Positions 32,386-42,143 of a stretch of 64,000 nucleotides of DNA are shown here, in pieces; within the stretch, counting starts at the first letter, position 1; every line of letters begins with the position of its first letter. The notes beneath the pieces were generated by a model, which searched no databases, was not told where the DNA came from, and worked only from the letters and a program-made list of their open reading frames with translations. Location: positions 2,046,001-2,110,000 of the forward strand of contig OZ251507.1 of assembly GCA_965242895.1 (NCBI GenBank), read 5' to 3'. The stretch comes from CATQHL01 sp965242895. GTDB lineage: Bacteria > Actinomycetota > Acidimicrobiia > Acidimicrobiales > CATQHL01. Made by a program: the position numbers and the translations under genes.

Positions 32386-34749
32386 GTGTCCTCAGGGAAA
32401 CTGTTTGCGGTGAAACACTTTGCTTTCGCCTTAGCCGGGGTAGTTATTCTTATCGCAGCGTGCTCGCCGGCGGAGGTGCCGCAGACGGAGGCGCCTCTGC
32501 CGGTAACGGGTCTCCCCACACGGAGCCCTGCTTCCACTACTTCTTTGCCTACTAGCACTTCCCTAGCGATTACTGCTACGACCACTACCACTATCACTAC
32601 TACCACTTCTCTAGCTACTACTACCACTTCTCTAGCTACTACTACCACTTCTCTAGCTACTACTACCACTTTGGCTGCTACCACTACCACTACTTTGGCG
32701 GATGAGGGGGGTTCGACTTCTGCGTCTGAACCCGATCCCAGTCGGGGAGGTTTGATCAGTGGGTACCCGACTGTTTTGGTTCCTCGGGGGGCTGGGTCTG
32801 GAGTGGTGGATCGTTTCGTGTCGGTGAGCGCTGGTTGGGGGTATGCTTGCGGTTTGCGGGAATCGAATAAGGTGAAGTGTTGGAGGCATGGGAAGTTTCA
32901 GGAGCCGTACGCTGATCTTGATTGGGGTTATGAATCAGAGGATTTGGTGGCTGCTGGGGGGGAGTTTTCTTCGGTGAGTGTTGGGCATGGTTATGCGTGC
33001 GGGATACGCTTGGGCGGGGAGGTGGAGTGTTGGGGGGTTAATCCTGTTGCTTTGATTGAGCCTCCCGGTGGGGTGTTCGTTTCGGTGAGCGCTGGTGTGG
33101 AGCATGTCTGCGGGATACGCCCTGGCGGCGCTCCGGAGTGTTGGGGGACGTCGCAGCGCTGGCGCGAAGCCGGCGTGCCGCCGGCGGGGCCTTTCATTGA
33201 TGTGGCTGCGGGTACGTATTTCACCTGCGGGTTGCGTCCTGGGGGTGAGGCGGAGTGTTGGGGGGGTGGGTTCAATGAGGGGGATGAGCCCCCCGGGGGG
33301 GTGTTTGAGAGTCTGATAGGCGCTGGCTGGGTATGCGGGTTGCGCCCTGGGGGTGAGGTGGAGTGTTGGAGCGATTCTGTTCCTAGCAGGAACGGCGGGG
33401 ACGGGGCTAGGGAGCCTCGGTATCCTAACGCTGCTCCTCCGCCTGGTATGCGTTTCAGGATGTTCTCAGGGGCGGGGCAGTGCGGAGTGGATTACGATTA
33501 CAAAGCATGGTGCTGGAGAAACCCGGTTAACGGTGAGATTCTCCCTACTCCGGAGATTCTTCCCACCCCGGAGGGGGAGTTCATTTGGGTCGACCACGGT
33601 TATCACGTGTGCGCTGTCCGCCGGGCGGATTCTGGGGTGGAGTGCTGGGACTGGCTGAGCGGGGAGCCCCTTCCGGCGCCGGAGGGTGCTTTTAAGGAAG
33701 TCTGGCGGGGTAGTGAGAGGGACTGCGGGCTGCTGCTCAGCGGGGATGTGCACTGTTGGAAACAGCCGGAGGGGTCACCTCCCCCTCCCGAAGGGAAGTT
33801 CAAAACCCTGGATTCAGTACATGAGATGTATTGTGGCGTGCGCTCAGACGGTGCTGTGGAGTGCTGGGGTGAGAGCAGTCCTCGCTCGCGGCCTCCGCAA
33901 GGGGAGTTCGCAAAAGTTAGTATCTCATCTGATCATGCTTGTGGTTTGCTTACTTCTGGGGAGATTGAGTGTTGGGGGTACTGGTTGTTGCGTCCGAAGA
34001 TTCAACCCCCCGAGGGGGAGTTTTCTATGATCAGCGCAGGTTGGGGAGGCTATCCTACAGGTTGGTACGCCCCGATAGCAACGGACTTGGGTTATTCATG
34101 CGGGGTGCGTTTGGACGGGTCGCTGGAATGCTGGGGGGCTAATCATACTATCGGGAAGTTTCCTAGCGGTCAAGGTGCTGTGCTTTTCCCTCCTGAGGGT
34201 GAGTACACGCAAGTAGGTGTGGGTTTGGATTTCGCGTGCGCCCTGCGAGTGGACGGGAAAGTGGATTGCTGGGGCAGCGCTGCTAGTCGGCGGTTCGCTT
34301 CGGAAAGCGAACCAGACGAACCGAGAGGGGGGGAGTTGTCTTACACTTACGGCGACCCTCTCCCCGAGGGAGTGCCTCCTATAAATTGGCGCGAACGTGA
34401 CATGTATGGGTTCCAAGTTTATTCTTATGGGGAGGAAGGGGAGCCGGAAGTGCTGCCGTTCACGTCTATCAGCGTGGGCGCTGATCACGCTTGCGGGCTG
34501 CACACGGACTTCTCCATTGAATGCTGGAGAGCCGACGCCCTCGGCTTCTACAATAACTACCCCCCAGACTCTTTCAGTTACATAGACGCCGGTTACCATA
34601 ATCACGCTTGTTTAGTGATAAAAGCAAGCGGCGGTGTGGCCTGCTTTAACGACGAAGGCTTGTACATGAGCTACATCCCCCCAACAACCCCCGACGCCTG
34701 CCTTCAAGAAAGCTGTCACTGGGCAAACGATGATGAGCTTGAACAATGA
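32386..34749 (+). CDS. RCC1-repeat lipoprotein, copy 1
   Basis: A 787-residue surface lipoprotein. GTG 32386 follows AGGA by eight bases and overlaps the region of the protease stop closely. The signal peptide ends in the lipobox I-A-A-C26. A Thr-rich stalk (about residues 50-107, built from ACT/ACC codons) follows. From about residue 135 there are 14 repeats of roughly 45 residues with the pattern F-x-x-V-S-A-G-x-x-x-A-C-G-L-R-x-x-G-x-V-E-C-W-G. This is the RCC1/BLIP-II-like propeller motif with one cysteine pair per repeat. Fourteen repeats would suit two seven-bladed propellers. Such propellers bind proteins or other ligands, but the partner here is unknown. Confidence 0.88.
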   Translation: MSSGKLFAVKHFAFALAGVVILIAACSPAEVPQTEAPLPVTGLPTRSPASTTSLPTSTSLAITATTTTTITTTTSLATTTTSLATTTTSLATTTTLAATTTTTLADEGGSTSASEPDPSRGGLISGYPTVLVPRGAGSGVVDRFVSVSAGWGYACGLRESNKVKCWRHGKFQEPYADLDWGYESEDLVAAGGEFSSVSVGHGYACGIRLGGEVECWGVNPVALIEPPGGVFVSVSAGVEHVCGIRPGGAPECWGTSQRWREAGVPPAGPFIDVAAGTYFTCGLRPGGEAECWGGGFNEGDEPPGGVFESLIGAGWVCGLRPGGEVECWSDSVPSRNGGDGAREPRYPNAAPPPGMRFRMFSGAGQCGVDYDYKAWCWRNPVNGEILPTPEILPTPEGEFIWVDHGYHVCAVRRADSGVECWDWLSGEPLPAPEGAFKEVWRGSERDCGLLLSGDVHCWKQPEGSPPPPEGKFKTLDSVHEMYCGVRSDGAVECWGESSPRSRPPQGEFAKVSISSDHACGLLTSGEIECWGYWLLRPKIQPPEGEFSMISAGWGGYPTGWYAPIATDLGYSCGVRLDGSLECWGANHTIGKFPSGQGAVLFPPEGEYTQVGVGLDFACALRVDGKVDCWGSAASRRFASESEPDEPRGGELSYTYGDPLPEGVPPINWRERDMYGFQVYSYGEEGEPEVLPFTSISVGADHACGLHTDFSIECWRADALGFYNNYPPDSFSYIDAGYHNHACLVIKASGGVACFNDEGLYMSYIPPTTPDACLQESCHWANDDELEQ

Positions 34750-34797
34750 ATGCACGCACATCAGCCACATCTCTCAACAATCCCTAGGATAGTGCAC

Positions 34798-37242
34798 ATG
34801 TTTTCGGGGAAGCCGGTTGCGGTGAAACGCTTAGCTTCTGCCTTGGCGGTGGCCGCTGTTCTTACCGCCGCGTGCTCGCCCGCGGAAACGTCACAGGCGG
34901 AGGAGGCGCCTCTGCCTCCGCAGGAAACGGGCACTCCAGCGCGGAGTCCTGTTTCCACTATTTCTTCGCCTACTAGTACTTCCCTAGCGGCTACTACCAC
35001 CACTACTTTAGCAATTACTAGTATTGCTGCTACCACCACTACTGCTGCTGTTACTACTAGCACTGCCACTGCTCTAGCGGCTACTACTTCTACTGCTCTA
35101 GTTATAGATGCTCAGATCTATTCTAATCCTCCTATTACTACTACTACTACTACTACTACTACTTTGGCGGCTACTACTACCACTCTGGGGGGTGAGGGGA
35201 GTTCAACTTCTACGTCTGAACCCGATCCCAGTCGGGGGGGTTTTATCAGTGGATTTCCGACTGTTTTGGTTCCTAGGGGGGCTTTGTCTGGGGTGGTGGA
35301 TCGTTTCGTGTCGGTGAGTGTTGGTTGGGGGTATGCTTGTGGTTTGCGGGAGTCGAATAAGGTGAAGTGTTGGGGGCACGGTGGGGGTCGGGAGCCGTAC
35401 GCTGATTATGATTGGTTTGATGAACCGGAGGATTTGGTGGCTCCTGGGGGGGAGTTTTCTTCGGTGAGCGTTGGGCATGTTTTCGCGTGCGGGATACGCC
35501 TGGGCGGGGAGGTGGAGTGTTGGGGGGCTAAGGCTGTTGCTTCGATTGAGCCTCCTGGTGGGGTGTTCGTTTCGGTGAGCGCGGGTGTGGAGCATGTCTG
35601 CGGGATACGCCCTGGTGGCGCTCCGGAGTGTTGGGGGACGTCGCAGCGCTGGCGTGACGCTGGCGTGCCCCCGCGGGGGCCGTTCATTGATGTGGCTGCG
35701 GGTTCGCATTTCACTTGCGGTTTGCGCTCTGGGGGGGAGGTGGAGTGTTGGGGGGGTGGGTTCAATGAGGGGGATGAGCCCCCCGGGGGGGTGTTTGAGA
35801 GTTTGATGAGCGCTCCTTGGGTGTGCGGTTTGCGCTCTGGGGGTGAGGTTGTTTGTTGGGGGGATTCTGTTCCCAGCGAGGACGGCGAGGGCAGGGTGGA
35901 GAGGTATCCTCACGCGAATCCGTTGCCTGATGCGCGTTTCAGGATGCTGTCAGGGACGGGGGAGTGCGGGGTGGATTATGATTATAAAGTGTGGTGTTGG
36001 CATAACTCGGACGGCGTTTACAGGAGTTACCCTCTTCCGGAGGGGGTTCTCCCCACCCCGGATGGGGAGTTCACTTGGGTTGACTACAGTGTGGAGGTGT
36101 GTGCTGTCCGCCGGGCGGATTCTGGGGTGGAGTGCTGGGACAGACGAAGCGGGGAGGCTCGCCCTGCGCCTGAGGGTGCTTTTAAGGAAGTCTGGGTTAA
36201 TCGTGAGAGAGACTGCGGGTTGCTGACTAGTGGGGAGGTGCGCTGTTGGAGGCAGCCGGAGGGGTCTCCTCCTCCCCCCGAGGGGAAGTTCAAGACCCTG
36301 GACTCCTATCACGGCTTGTTCTGCGGTGTGCGCTTAGAAGGCGCCCTGGAGTGCTGGGGCGACACCAACACCCTCCGGATGCCTCCCCCTCTCACGCCTC
36401 CCCCGGGGGAATACACAAAAGTCAGCCTCGCCCACTACCATGCTTGCGGTTTGCTCACTTCGGGGGAGATCGAGTGTTGGGGGGCTTGGGGGAGACGCCC
36501 GAAGATTCAACCCCCCGAGGGGGAGTTCACCATGATCAGCCCAGGCTGGGGAGGCTGGAAGATGGGGGGCCCGTCCTCAATTCAGGATTTTGGTTATTCC
36601 TGCGGGGTGCGTTTGGACAGGTCGCTGGAATGCTGGGGGCATAGTCACACTCTCAGGGATCGGACTAGTGGCGGTCAAAGTCCTCTGCTTTCCCCCCCTG
36701 AAGGAGAATACACACAAGTCGGTGTAGGCCTGGAGTTCGCGTGCGCCCTACGAGTAGACGGGAAAGTGGATTGCTGGGGCAGCGCTGCTAGTCTCTGGTT
36801 CGCTTCGGAGAGCGGCCCGGAGGTACGGACATGGTACACTTACGGCGACCCTCTCCCCGAGGGAGTGCCTCCTATAGATTGGCGCGAACGTGAGATGCTT
36901 GGGTTTTTTGTTTACTCTTATGGGGGGGAAGGGGAGCCGGAAGTGCTGCCGTTCACGTCTATCAGCGTAGGCGCTGATCACGCTTGCGGGTTGCACACGG
37001 ACTTCTCCATTGAATGCTGGAGAGCCGACGCTCTCGGCTTCTACAATAACTACCCTCCAGACTCTTTCAGTTACATAGACGCCGGCTTCCACAATCACGC
37101 TTGTTTAGTGATAAAAGCAAGCGGCGGGGTGGCATGCTTTAACGACGAAGGCTTGTACATGAGCTACATTCCCCCAACAACCCCCGACGCCTGCCTTCAA
37201 GAAAGCTGTTATTGGGCCAACGATGATGAGCTTGAACAATGA
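34798..37242 (+). CDS. RCC1-repeat lipoprotein, copy 2
   Basis: An 814-residue paralogue of copy 1. The frame is open from 34750, but ATG 34798 (or GTG 34792), after an AGGA, gives the N-terminus F-S-G-K shared by the paralogues, with lipobox T-A-A-C26. The stalk is longer and includes A-Q-I-Y-S-N-P-P between Thr runs. Repeats 5 to 9 differ from copy 1 (for example M-S-A-P-W-V-C-G-L-R-S), and this block is nearly identical to that of copy 5. The C-terminus repeats D-A-C-L-Q-E-S-C-Y-W-A-N-D-D-E-L-E-Q as in copies 1 and 4. Function as for copy 1. Confidence 0.87.
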   Translation: MFSGKPVAVKRLASALAVAAVLTAACSPAETSQAEEAPLPPQETGTPARSPVSTISSPTSTSLAATTTTTLAITSIAATTTTAAVTTSTATALAATTSTALVIDAQIYSNPPITTTTTTTTTLAATTTTLGGEGSSTSTSEPDPSRGGFISGFPTVLVPRGALSGVVDRFVSVSVGWGYACGLRESNKVKCWGHGGGREPYADYDWFDEPEDLVAPGGEFSSVSVGHVFACGIRLGGEVECWGAKAVASIEPPGGVFVSVSAGVEHVCGIRPGGAPECWGTSQRWRDAGVPPRGPFIDVAAGSHFTCGLRSGGEVECWGGGFNEGDEPPGGVFESLMSAPWVCGLRSGGEVVCWGDSVPSEDGEGRVERYPHANPLPDARFRMLSGTGECGVDYDYKVWCWHNSDGVYRSYPLPEGVLPTPDGEFTWVDYSVEVCAVRRADSGVECWDRRSGEARPAPEGAFKEVWVNRERDCGLLTSGEVRCWRQPEGSPPPPEGKFKTLDSYHGLFCGVRLEGALECWGDTNTLRMPPPLTPPPGEYTKVSLAHYHACGLLTSGEIECWGAWGRRPKIQPPEGEFTMISPGWGGWKMGGPSSIQDFGYSCGVRLDRSLECWGHSHTLRDRTSGGQSPLLSPPEGEYTQVGVGLEFACALRVDGKVDCWGSAASLWFASESGPEVRTWYTYGDPLPEGVPPIDWREREMLGFFVYSYGGEGEPEVLPFTSISVGADHACGLHTDFSIECWRADALGFYNNYPPDSFSYIDAGFHNHACLVIKASGGVACFNDEGLYMSYIPPTTPDACLQESCYWANDDELEQ

Positions 37243-37291
37243 AGGCACGCACAACAGCCACATTCTCTCAACAATCCCTAGGATGGTGAGC

Positions 37292-39664
37292 GTGTTTTCA
37301 GGGAAAATGTTTGCGGTGAGACGCTCAGCATTCGTCCTAGCGGTGTTAGCTGTCTTTACCGCAGCGTGCTCGCCCGCGGGAGCTCCGCAGGCGGAGGAGC
37401 CTCCGCCGACAACGAGTCTTCCCACACGGAGTCCTGCTTCCACTACTTCTTCGACTACTAGTACTTCCCTAGCGACTACTACTACGACCACCACCACTAT
37501 CACTACTACCACTTCTCTAGCGACTACTACTACGACCACCACCACTATCACTGCTACCACCACTACTACTTTGGCTGCTGCTACTACCACTACGGCGGGT
37601 GAGGGGAGTTCGACTTCTGCTCCTGAAATCGAGCCTGATTTCCGGATTGTGAGTGGGGTTCCGACTATTTTGGTTCCTAGGGGGGCTGAGTCTGGGGTGG
37701 TGGATCGTTTCGTGTCGGTGAGCGCTGGTTGGGGGTATGCTTGCGGTTTGCGGGAATCGAATAAGGTAAAGTGTTGGAGCCACGGTGGGGGCCGGGAGCC
37801 GTACTCGGATAGAGATTGGTTTGACGAACCGGAGGATTTGGTGGCTCCTGGGGGGGAGTTTTCTTCGGTGAGCGTTGGGCATGTTTTCGCGTGCGGGATA
37901 CGCCTCAGCGGGGAGGTGGAGTGTTGGGGGGCTAAGGCTGTTGCTTCGATTGAGCCTCCCGGTGGGGTGTTCGCTTCGGTGAGCGCGGGTGTGGAGCATG
38001 TCTGCGGGATACGCCCTGGTGGCGCGCCGGAGTGTTGGGGGACGTCGCAGCGCTGGCGCGAAGCCGGCGTGCCCCCGCGGGGGCCGTTCATTGATGTGGC
38101 TGCGGGTACGCATTTCACTTGCGGTTTGCGCCCTGGGGGGGAGGCGGAGTGCTGGGGGGGAGGGTTCAACGAGGGGGATGAGCCCCCCGGGGGGGTGTTT
38201 GAGAATCTGATAGGCGCTGGCTGGATATGCGGACTGCGTGCTGGGGGGGAGGCGGAGTGTTGGAGCGATTCTGTTCCCAGCAGGAACGGCGAGGCTAGGG
38301 AGCCTCGGTATCCTAACGCTGCTCCTCCGCCTGGTATGCGTTTTAGGATGTTCTCAGGGACGGGGCAGTGCGGAGTGGATTACGATTATAAAGTATGGTG
38401 TTGGAGAAACCCTGTTAACGGTGAGATTCTTCCTACTCCGGAGATTCTCCCCACCCCGGAGGGGGAGTTCACCTGGGTTAACCACGGTTATAATGCGTGC
38501 GCTGTCCGCCGGGCGGACTCTGGGGTGGAGTGCTGGGACTGGCTGACCGGGGAGCTCCTTCCGGCGCCGGAGGGTGCTTTTAAGGCAGTCTGGCTGGGCC
38601 GTGAGAAGGACTGCGGGCTGCTGACTAGCGGGGAAGTGCGCTGCTGGAAACAGCCGGAGGGGTCACCTCCTCCCCCCGAGGGGGAGTTCAAAACCCTGGA
38701 TTCGATACATGGGGTGTACTGCGGCGTACGCTCAGACGGTGCTGTGGAGTGCTGGGGTGAGGCTAGCGACCTCCTGGAGCCCCCGCCTCTCACGCCGGTT
38801 CCTCGGGGGGAGTTCGCAAAAGTTAGTATCTCATCTAATCATGCTTGTGGTTTGCTTACTTCTGGGGAGATTGAGTGTTGGGGGTACTGGTTGTTGCGTC
38901 CGAAGATTCAACCCCCCGAGGGAGCGTTCTCCATGATCAGCGCAGGTTGGGGAGGCTATCATATGGGTATTGACTACCCATACGCGACTACGGATTTTGG
39001 TTATTCATGCGGGGTGCGTTCGGACGGGTCGCTGGAATGCTGGGGGGCTGATCACACTATAGGGAAGTGGCCTAGCAGTCCAGATACTGTGCTTTTCCCT
39101 CCTGAGGGGGAGTACACGCAAGTAGGTGTGGGCTTGGATTTCGCGTGCGCTCTACGGGTGGACGGGAAAGTGGATTGCTGGGGCAGCGCTTTTAGCCTCC
39201 GGTTCGCTTCGGAAAGCGAACCGGACAAACCGAGAAGGGGGGTGCTGTCTTACACTTACGGCGACGCTCTCCCCGAGGGAGTGCCTCCTATAAATTGGCT
39301 CAAACGTGACATGTATGGGTTTCATGTTTACTTTTATGGGGAGGAAGGGGAGCCGGAAGTGCTGCCGTTCGCGTCTATCAGCGTGGGCGCTGATCACGCT
39401 TGCGGGCTGCACACTGACTTCTCCATTGAATGCTGGAGAGCCGACGCTCTCGGCTTCTACAGTTTTCCCCCAGATTCTTTCAGTTACATAGACGCCGGCT
39501 TCCACAATCACGCTTGTGCAGTACTGCAAGCAAGCGGCGGGGTGGCCTGCTTGAACGACGAAGGCCAGTACATCATCGTCATCCCTTCAACAACTCCCGA
39601 CGCGTGTTTTCAGGAAAGCTCTCAGGAAAGCTGTTCTTGGGAAACGATTAGTATTGAACAATGA
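37292..39664 (+). CDS. RCC1-repeat lipoprotein, copy 3
   Basis: A 790-residue paralogue. The frame reaches back to an ATGATG at 37223 inside the end of copy 2, but GTG 37292, eight bases after AGGA, matches the start context of the other copies. The lipobox is T-A-A-C26. The stalk is made of T-T-T-T-T-T-I-T-T-T-T repeats encoded by two nearly identical 54-base units. It then reads E-I-E-P-D-F-R-I, unlike the D-P-S-R-G-G of the others. Repeats largely follow copy 1. The C-terminus (D-A-C-F-Q-E-S-S-Q-E-S-C-S-W) is the most divergent in the array. Confidence 0.87.
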   Translation: MFSGKMFAVRRSAFVLAVLAVFTAACSPAGAPQAEEPPPTTSLPTRSPASTTSSTTSTSLATTTTTTTTITTTTSLATTTTTTTTITATTTTTLAAATTTTAGEGSSTSAPEIEPDFRIVSGVPTILVPRGAESGVVDRFVSVSAGWGYACGLRESNKVKCWSHGGGREPYSDRDWFDEPEDLVAPGGEFSSVSVGHVFACGIRLSGEVECWGAKAVASIEPPGGVFASVSAGVEHVCGIRPGGAPECWGTSQRWREAGVPPRGPFIDVAAGTHFTCGLRPGGEAECWGGGFNEGDEPPGGVFENLIGAGWICGLRAGGEAECWSDSVPSRNGEAREPRYPNAAPPPGMRFRMFSGTGQCGVDYDYKVWCWRNPVNGEILPTPEILPTPEGEFTWVNHGYNACAVRRADSGVECWDWLTGELLPAPEGAFKAVWLGREKDCGLLTSGEVRCWKQPEGSPPPPEGEFKTLDSIHGVYCGVRSDGAVECWGEASDLLEPPPLTPVPRGEFAKVSISSNHACGLLTSGEIECWGYWLLRPKIQPPEGAFSMISAGWGGYHMGIDYPYATTDFGYSCGVRSDGSLECWGADHTIGKWPSSPDTVLFPPEGEYTQVGVGLDFACALRVDGKVDCWGSAFSLRFASESEPDKPRRGVLSYTYGDALPEGVPPINWLKRDMYGFHVYFYGEEGEPEVLPFASISVGADHACGLHTDFSIECWRADALGFYSFPPDSFSYIDAGFHNHACAVLQASGGVACLNDEGQYIIVIPSTTPDACFQESSQESCSWETISIEQ

Positions 39665-39715
39665 AGGTATGCTAAATCAACTATATTCCCCCAACAATCC
39701 CCTAAGACGCTGCGC

Positions 39716-42094
39716 GTGTCCTCAGGGAAACTGTTTGCGGTGAAACACTTTGCTTTCGCCTTAGCGGTGGCCGCTGTTTTTACCGTCGCGTGCTCGCCAG
39801 CGGAAGCGCCGCAGGCGGAGGCGCCTCCGCCTCTGCCGACAGCGGGTCTCCCAGCGCGGAATCTTGCTTCCACTTCTTCTTCGTCTACTAGTACTTCCCT
39901 AGCAACTATTACCACTGCTCTAGCAACTACTAGTATTGCTGCTACTACCACTACTGCTGCTGTTACTACTAGTACTGCCACTGCTCTAGCGGTTACGACT
40001 TCTACTATAGATGCTCAGATCTATTCTAATCCTCCTATCACTACGACTACTTTAGCGGCTACTACTACCACTATGGCGGATGCGGGGGGTTCGTCTTCTG
40101 CGTCTGAACCCGATCCCGGTCGGGGGGGATTGGTCAGTGGGGTTCCGACTATTTTGGTTCCTAGGGGGGCTGAGTCTGGGGTGGTGGATCGTTTCGTGTC
40201 GGTGAGCGCTGGTTGGGGGTATGCTTGCGGTTTGCGGGAATCGAATAAGGTAAAGTGTTGGGGGCACGGTGGGGGCCGGGAGCCGTACTCGGATAGAGAT
40301 TGGTTTGACGAACCGGAGGATTTGGTGGCTCCTGGGGGGGAGTTTTCTTCGGTGAGCGTTGGGCATGTTTTCGCGTGCGGGATACGCCTCAGCGGGGAGG
40401 TGGAGTGTTGGGGGGCTAAGGCTGTTGCTTCGATTGAGCCTCCCGGTGGGGTGTTCGCTTCGGTGAGCGCGGGTGTGGAGCATGTCTGCGGCATACGCCC
40501 TGGCGGCACGCCGGAGTGTTGGGGGACGTCGCAGCGCTGGCGCGAAGCCGGCGTGCCCCCACGGGGGCCGTTCATTGATGTGGCTGCGGGTACGCATTTC
40601 ACCTGCGGGTTGCGCCCTGGGGGGGAGGCGGAGTGCTGGGGGGGTGGGTTCAATGAGGGGGATGAGCCCCCCGGGGGGGTGTTTGAGAGTCTGATAGGCG
40701 CTGGCTGGGTATGCGGGCTGCGCCCTGGGGGTGAGGTGGAGTGTTGGAGCGATTCTGTTTCCAGCAGGAACGGCGGGGATGGGGTTAGGGAGCCTAGGTA
40801 TCCTAACGCTGCTCCTCCGCCTGGTATGCGTTTCAGGATGTTCTCAGGGGCGGGGCAGTGCGGAGTGGATTACGATTACAAAGCATGGTGCTGGAGAAAC
40901 CCGGTTAACGGTGAGATTCTCCCTACTCCGGAGATTCTTCCCACCCCGGAGGGGGAGTTCATTTGGGTCGACCACGGTTATCACGCGTGCGCTGTCCGCC
41001 GGGCGGACTCTGGGGTGGAGTGTTGGGACTGGCTGAGCGGGGAGCCCCTCCCGGCGCCGGAGGGTGCTTTTAAGGAAGTCTGGCGGGGTAGTGAGAGGGA
41101 CTGCGGGCTGCTGCTCAGCGGGGAGGTGCACTGTTGGAAACAGCCGGAGGGGTCATCTCCTCCTCCCGAGGGGGAGTTCAAAACCCTGGATTCAGTACAT
41201 GAGATGTACTGCGGCGTGCGCGCGGACGGTGCTGTGGAGTGCTGGGGTGAGAGCAGTCCTCGCTCGCGGCCTCCGCAAGGGGAGTTTACCAAAGTTAGTA
41301 TCTCATCTGATCACGCTTGTGGTTTGCTTACTTCTGGGGAGATTGAGTGTTGGGGGGCTTGGGGGAAGCGCCCGAAGATTCAACCCCCCGAGGGGGAGTT
41401 CACCATGATCAGCCCAGGCTGGGGAGGCTATGATGCGGGTCCTGATTACCCCTTCACAATTACGGATTTTGGTTATTCTTGTGGGGTGCGTTTGGACAGG
41501 TCTCTGGAATGCTGGGGGGCTAGTCATACTCTCGGGATGTTTCCTAGCGGTCAAGGTCCTCTGCTTTCCCCTCCTGAGGGGGAGTACACGCAAGTCGGTG
41601 TAGGCCTGGATTTCGCGTGCGCCTTACGGGTGGACGGGAAAGTGGATTGCTGGGGGAGCGCTCCGACACGGGGGGAGTTGTCTTATACTTACGGCGACGC
41701 TCTCCCCGAGGGGGTATGGGTACCTCCTCCCAATTGGCGCCTTCGTTACATGCTCGGGTTCCGAGTTTACTCTTATGGGGAGGAAGGGGCACCGGAAGTG
41801 CGCCCGTTCACGTCTATCAGTGTGGGCGCTGATCACGCTTGCGGGCTGCACGCGGACTCCTCTTTTGAATGCTGGAGAGCCGACGCTCGCGGCTATTACA
41901 GTTTTCTCCCAGATTCTTCCACTTACGTGGACGCCGGCTTCCACAATCATGCTTGTGTAGTGATAAAATCAAACGGCGGGGTGGACTGCTTTAACGACGA
42001 AGGCGTGCGCATGATCTACATCCCCCCAACAACCCCCGACGCCTGCCTTCAAGAAAGCTGTCACTGGGCAAACGATGATGAGCTTGAACAATGA
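39716..42094 (+). CDS. RCC1-repeat lipoprotein, copy 4 (mosaic)
   Basis: A 792-residue paralogue starting at GTG 39716 with the same S-S-G-K-L-F-A-V-K-H-F start and upstream sequence as copy 1, and lipobox T-V-A-C26. The stalk resembles copy 2 (I-A-A-T-T-T-T-A-A-V and the A-Q-I-Y-S-N-P-P element). The first four repeats match copy 3, repeats 5-9 match copy 1, and repeats 10-11 (E-C-W-G-A-W-G-K-R, G-V-R-L-D-R-S-L-E-C-W) match copies 2 and 5. It therefore looks like a recombinant of its neighbours. Repeat cysteines are conserved throughout. Confidence 0.87.
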   Translation: MSSGKLFAVKHFAFALAVAAVFTVACSPAEAPQAEAPPPLPTAGLPARNLASTSSSSTSTSLATITTALATTSIAATTTTAAVTTSTATALAVTTSTIDAQIYSNPPITTTTLAATTTTMADAGGSSSASEPDPGRGGLVSGVPTILVPRGAESGVVDRFVSVSAGWGYACGLRESNKVKCWGHGGGREPYSDRDWFDEPEDLVAPGGEFSSVSVGHVFACGIRLSGEVECWGAKAVASIEPPGGVFASVSAGVEHVCGIRPGGTPECWGTSQRWREAGVPPRGPFIDVAAGTHFTCGLRPGGEAECWGGGFNEGDEPPGGVFESLIGAGWVCGLRPGGEVECWSDSVSSRNGGDGVREPRYPNAAPPPGMRFRMFSGAGQCGVDYDYKAWCWRNPVNGEILPTPEILPTPEGEFIWVDHGYHACAVRRADSGVECWDWLSGEPLPAPEGAFKEVWRGSERDCGLLLSGEVHCWKQPEGSSPPPEGEFKTLDSVHEMYCGVRADGAVECWGESSPRSRPPQGEFTKVSISSDHACGLLTSGEIECWGAWGKRPKIQPPEGEFTMISPGWGGYDAGPDYPFTITDFGYSCGVRLDRSLECWGASHTLGMFPSGQGPLLSPPEGEYTQVGVGLDFACALRVDGKVDCWGSAPTRGELSYTYGDALPEGVWVPPPNWRLRYMLGFRVYSYGEEGAPEVRPFTSISVGADHACGLHADSSFECWRADARGYYSFLPDSSTYVDAGFHNHACVVIKSNGGVDCFNDEGVRMIYIPPTTPDACLQESCHWANDDELEQ

Positions 42095-42143
42095 AGGCAC
42101 GTCCAACAGACACATTCTCTCAACAATCCCTATGGTGGTGCGC

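Noticed and set aside
37105..38169. Long minus-strand open frame, Pro/Ser/Thr-rich, opposite RCC1 copies 2 and 3
   Set aside because: It mirrors the repeats of the coding strand, appears opposite each copy, has no recognisable domain and arises from high-GC antisense composition.
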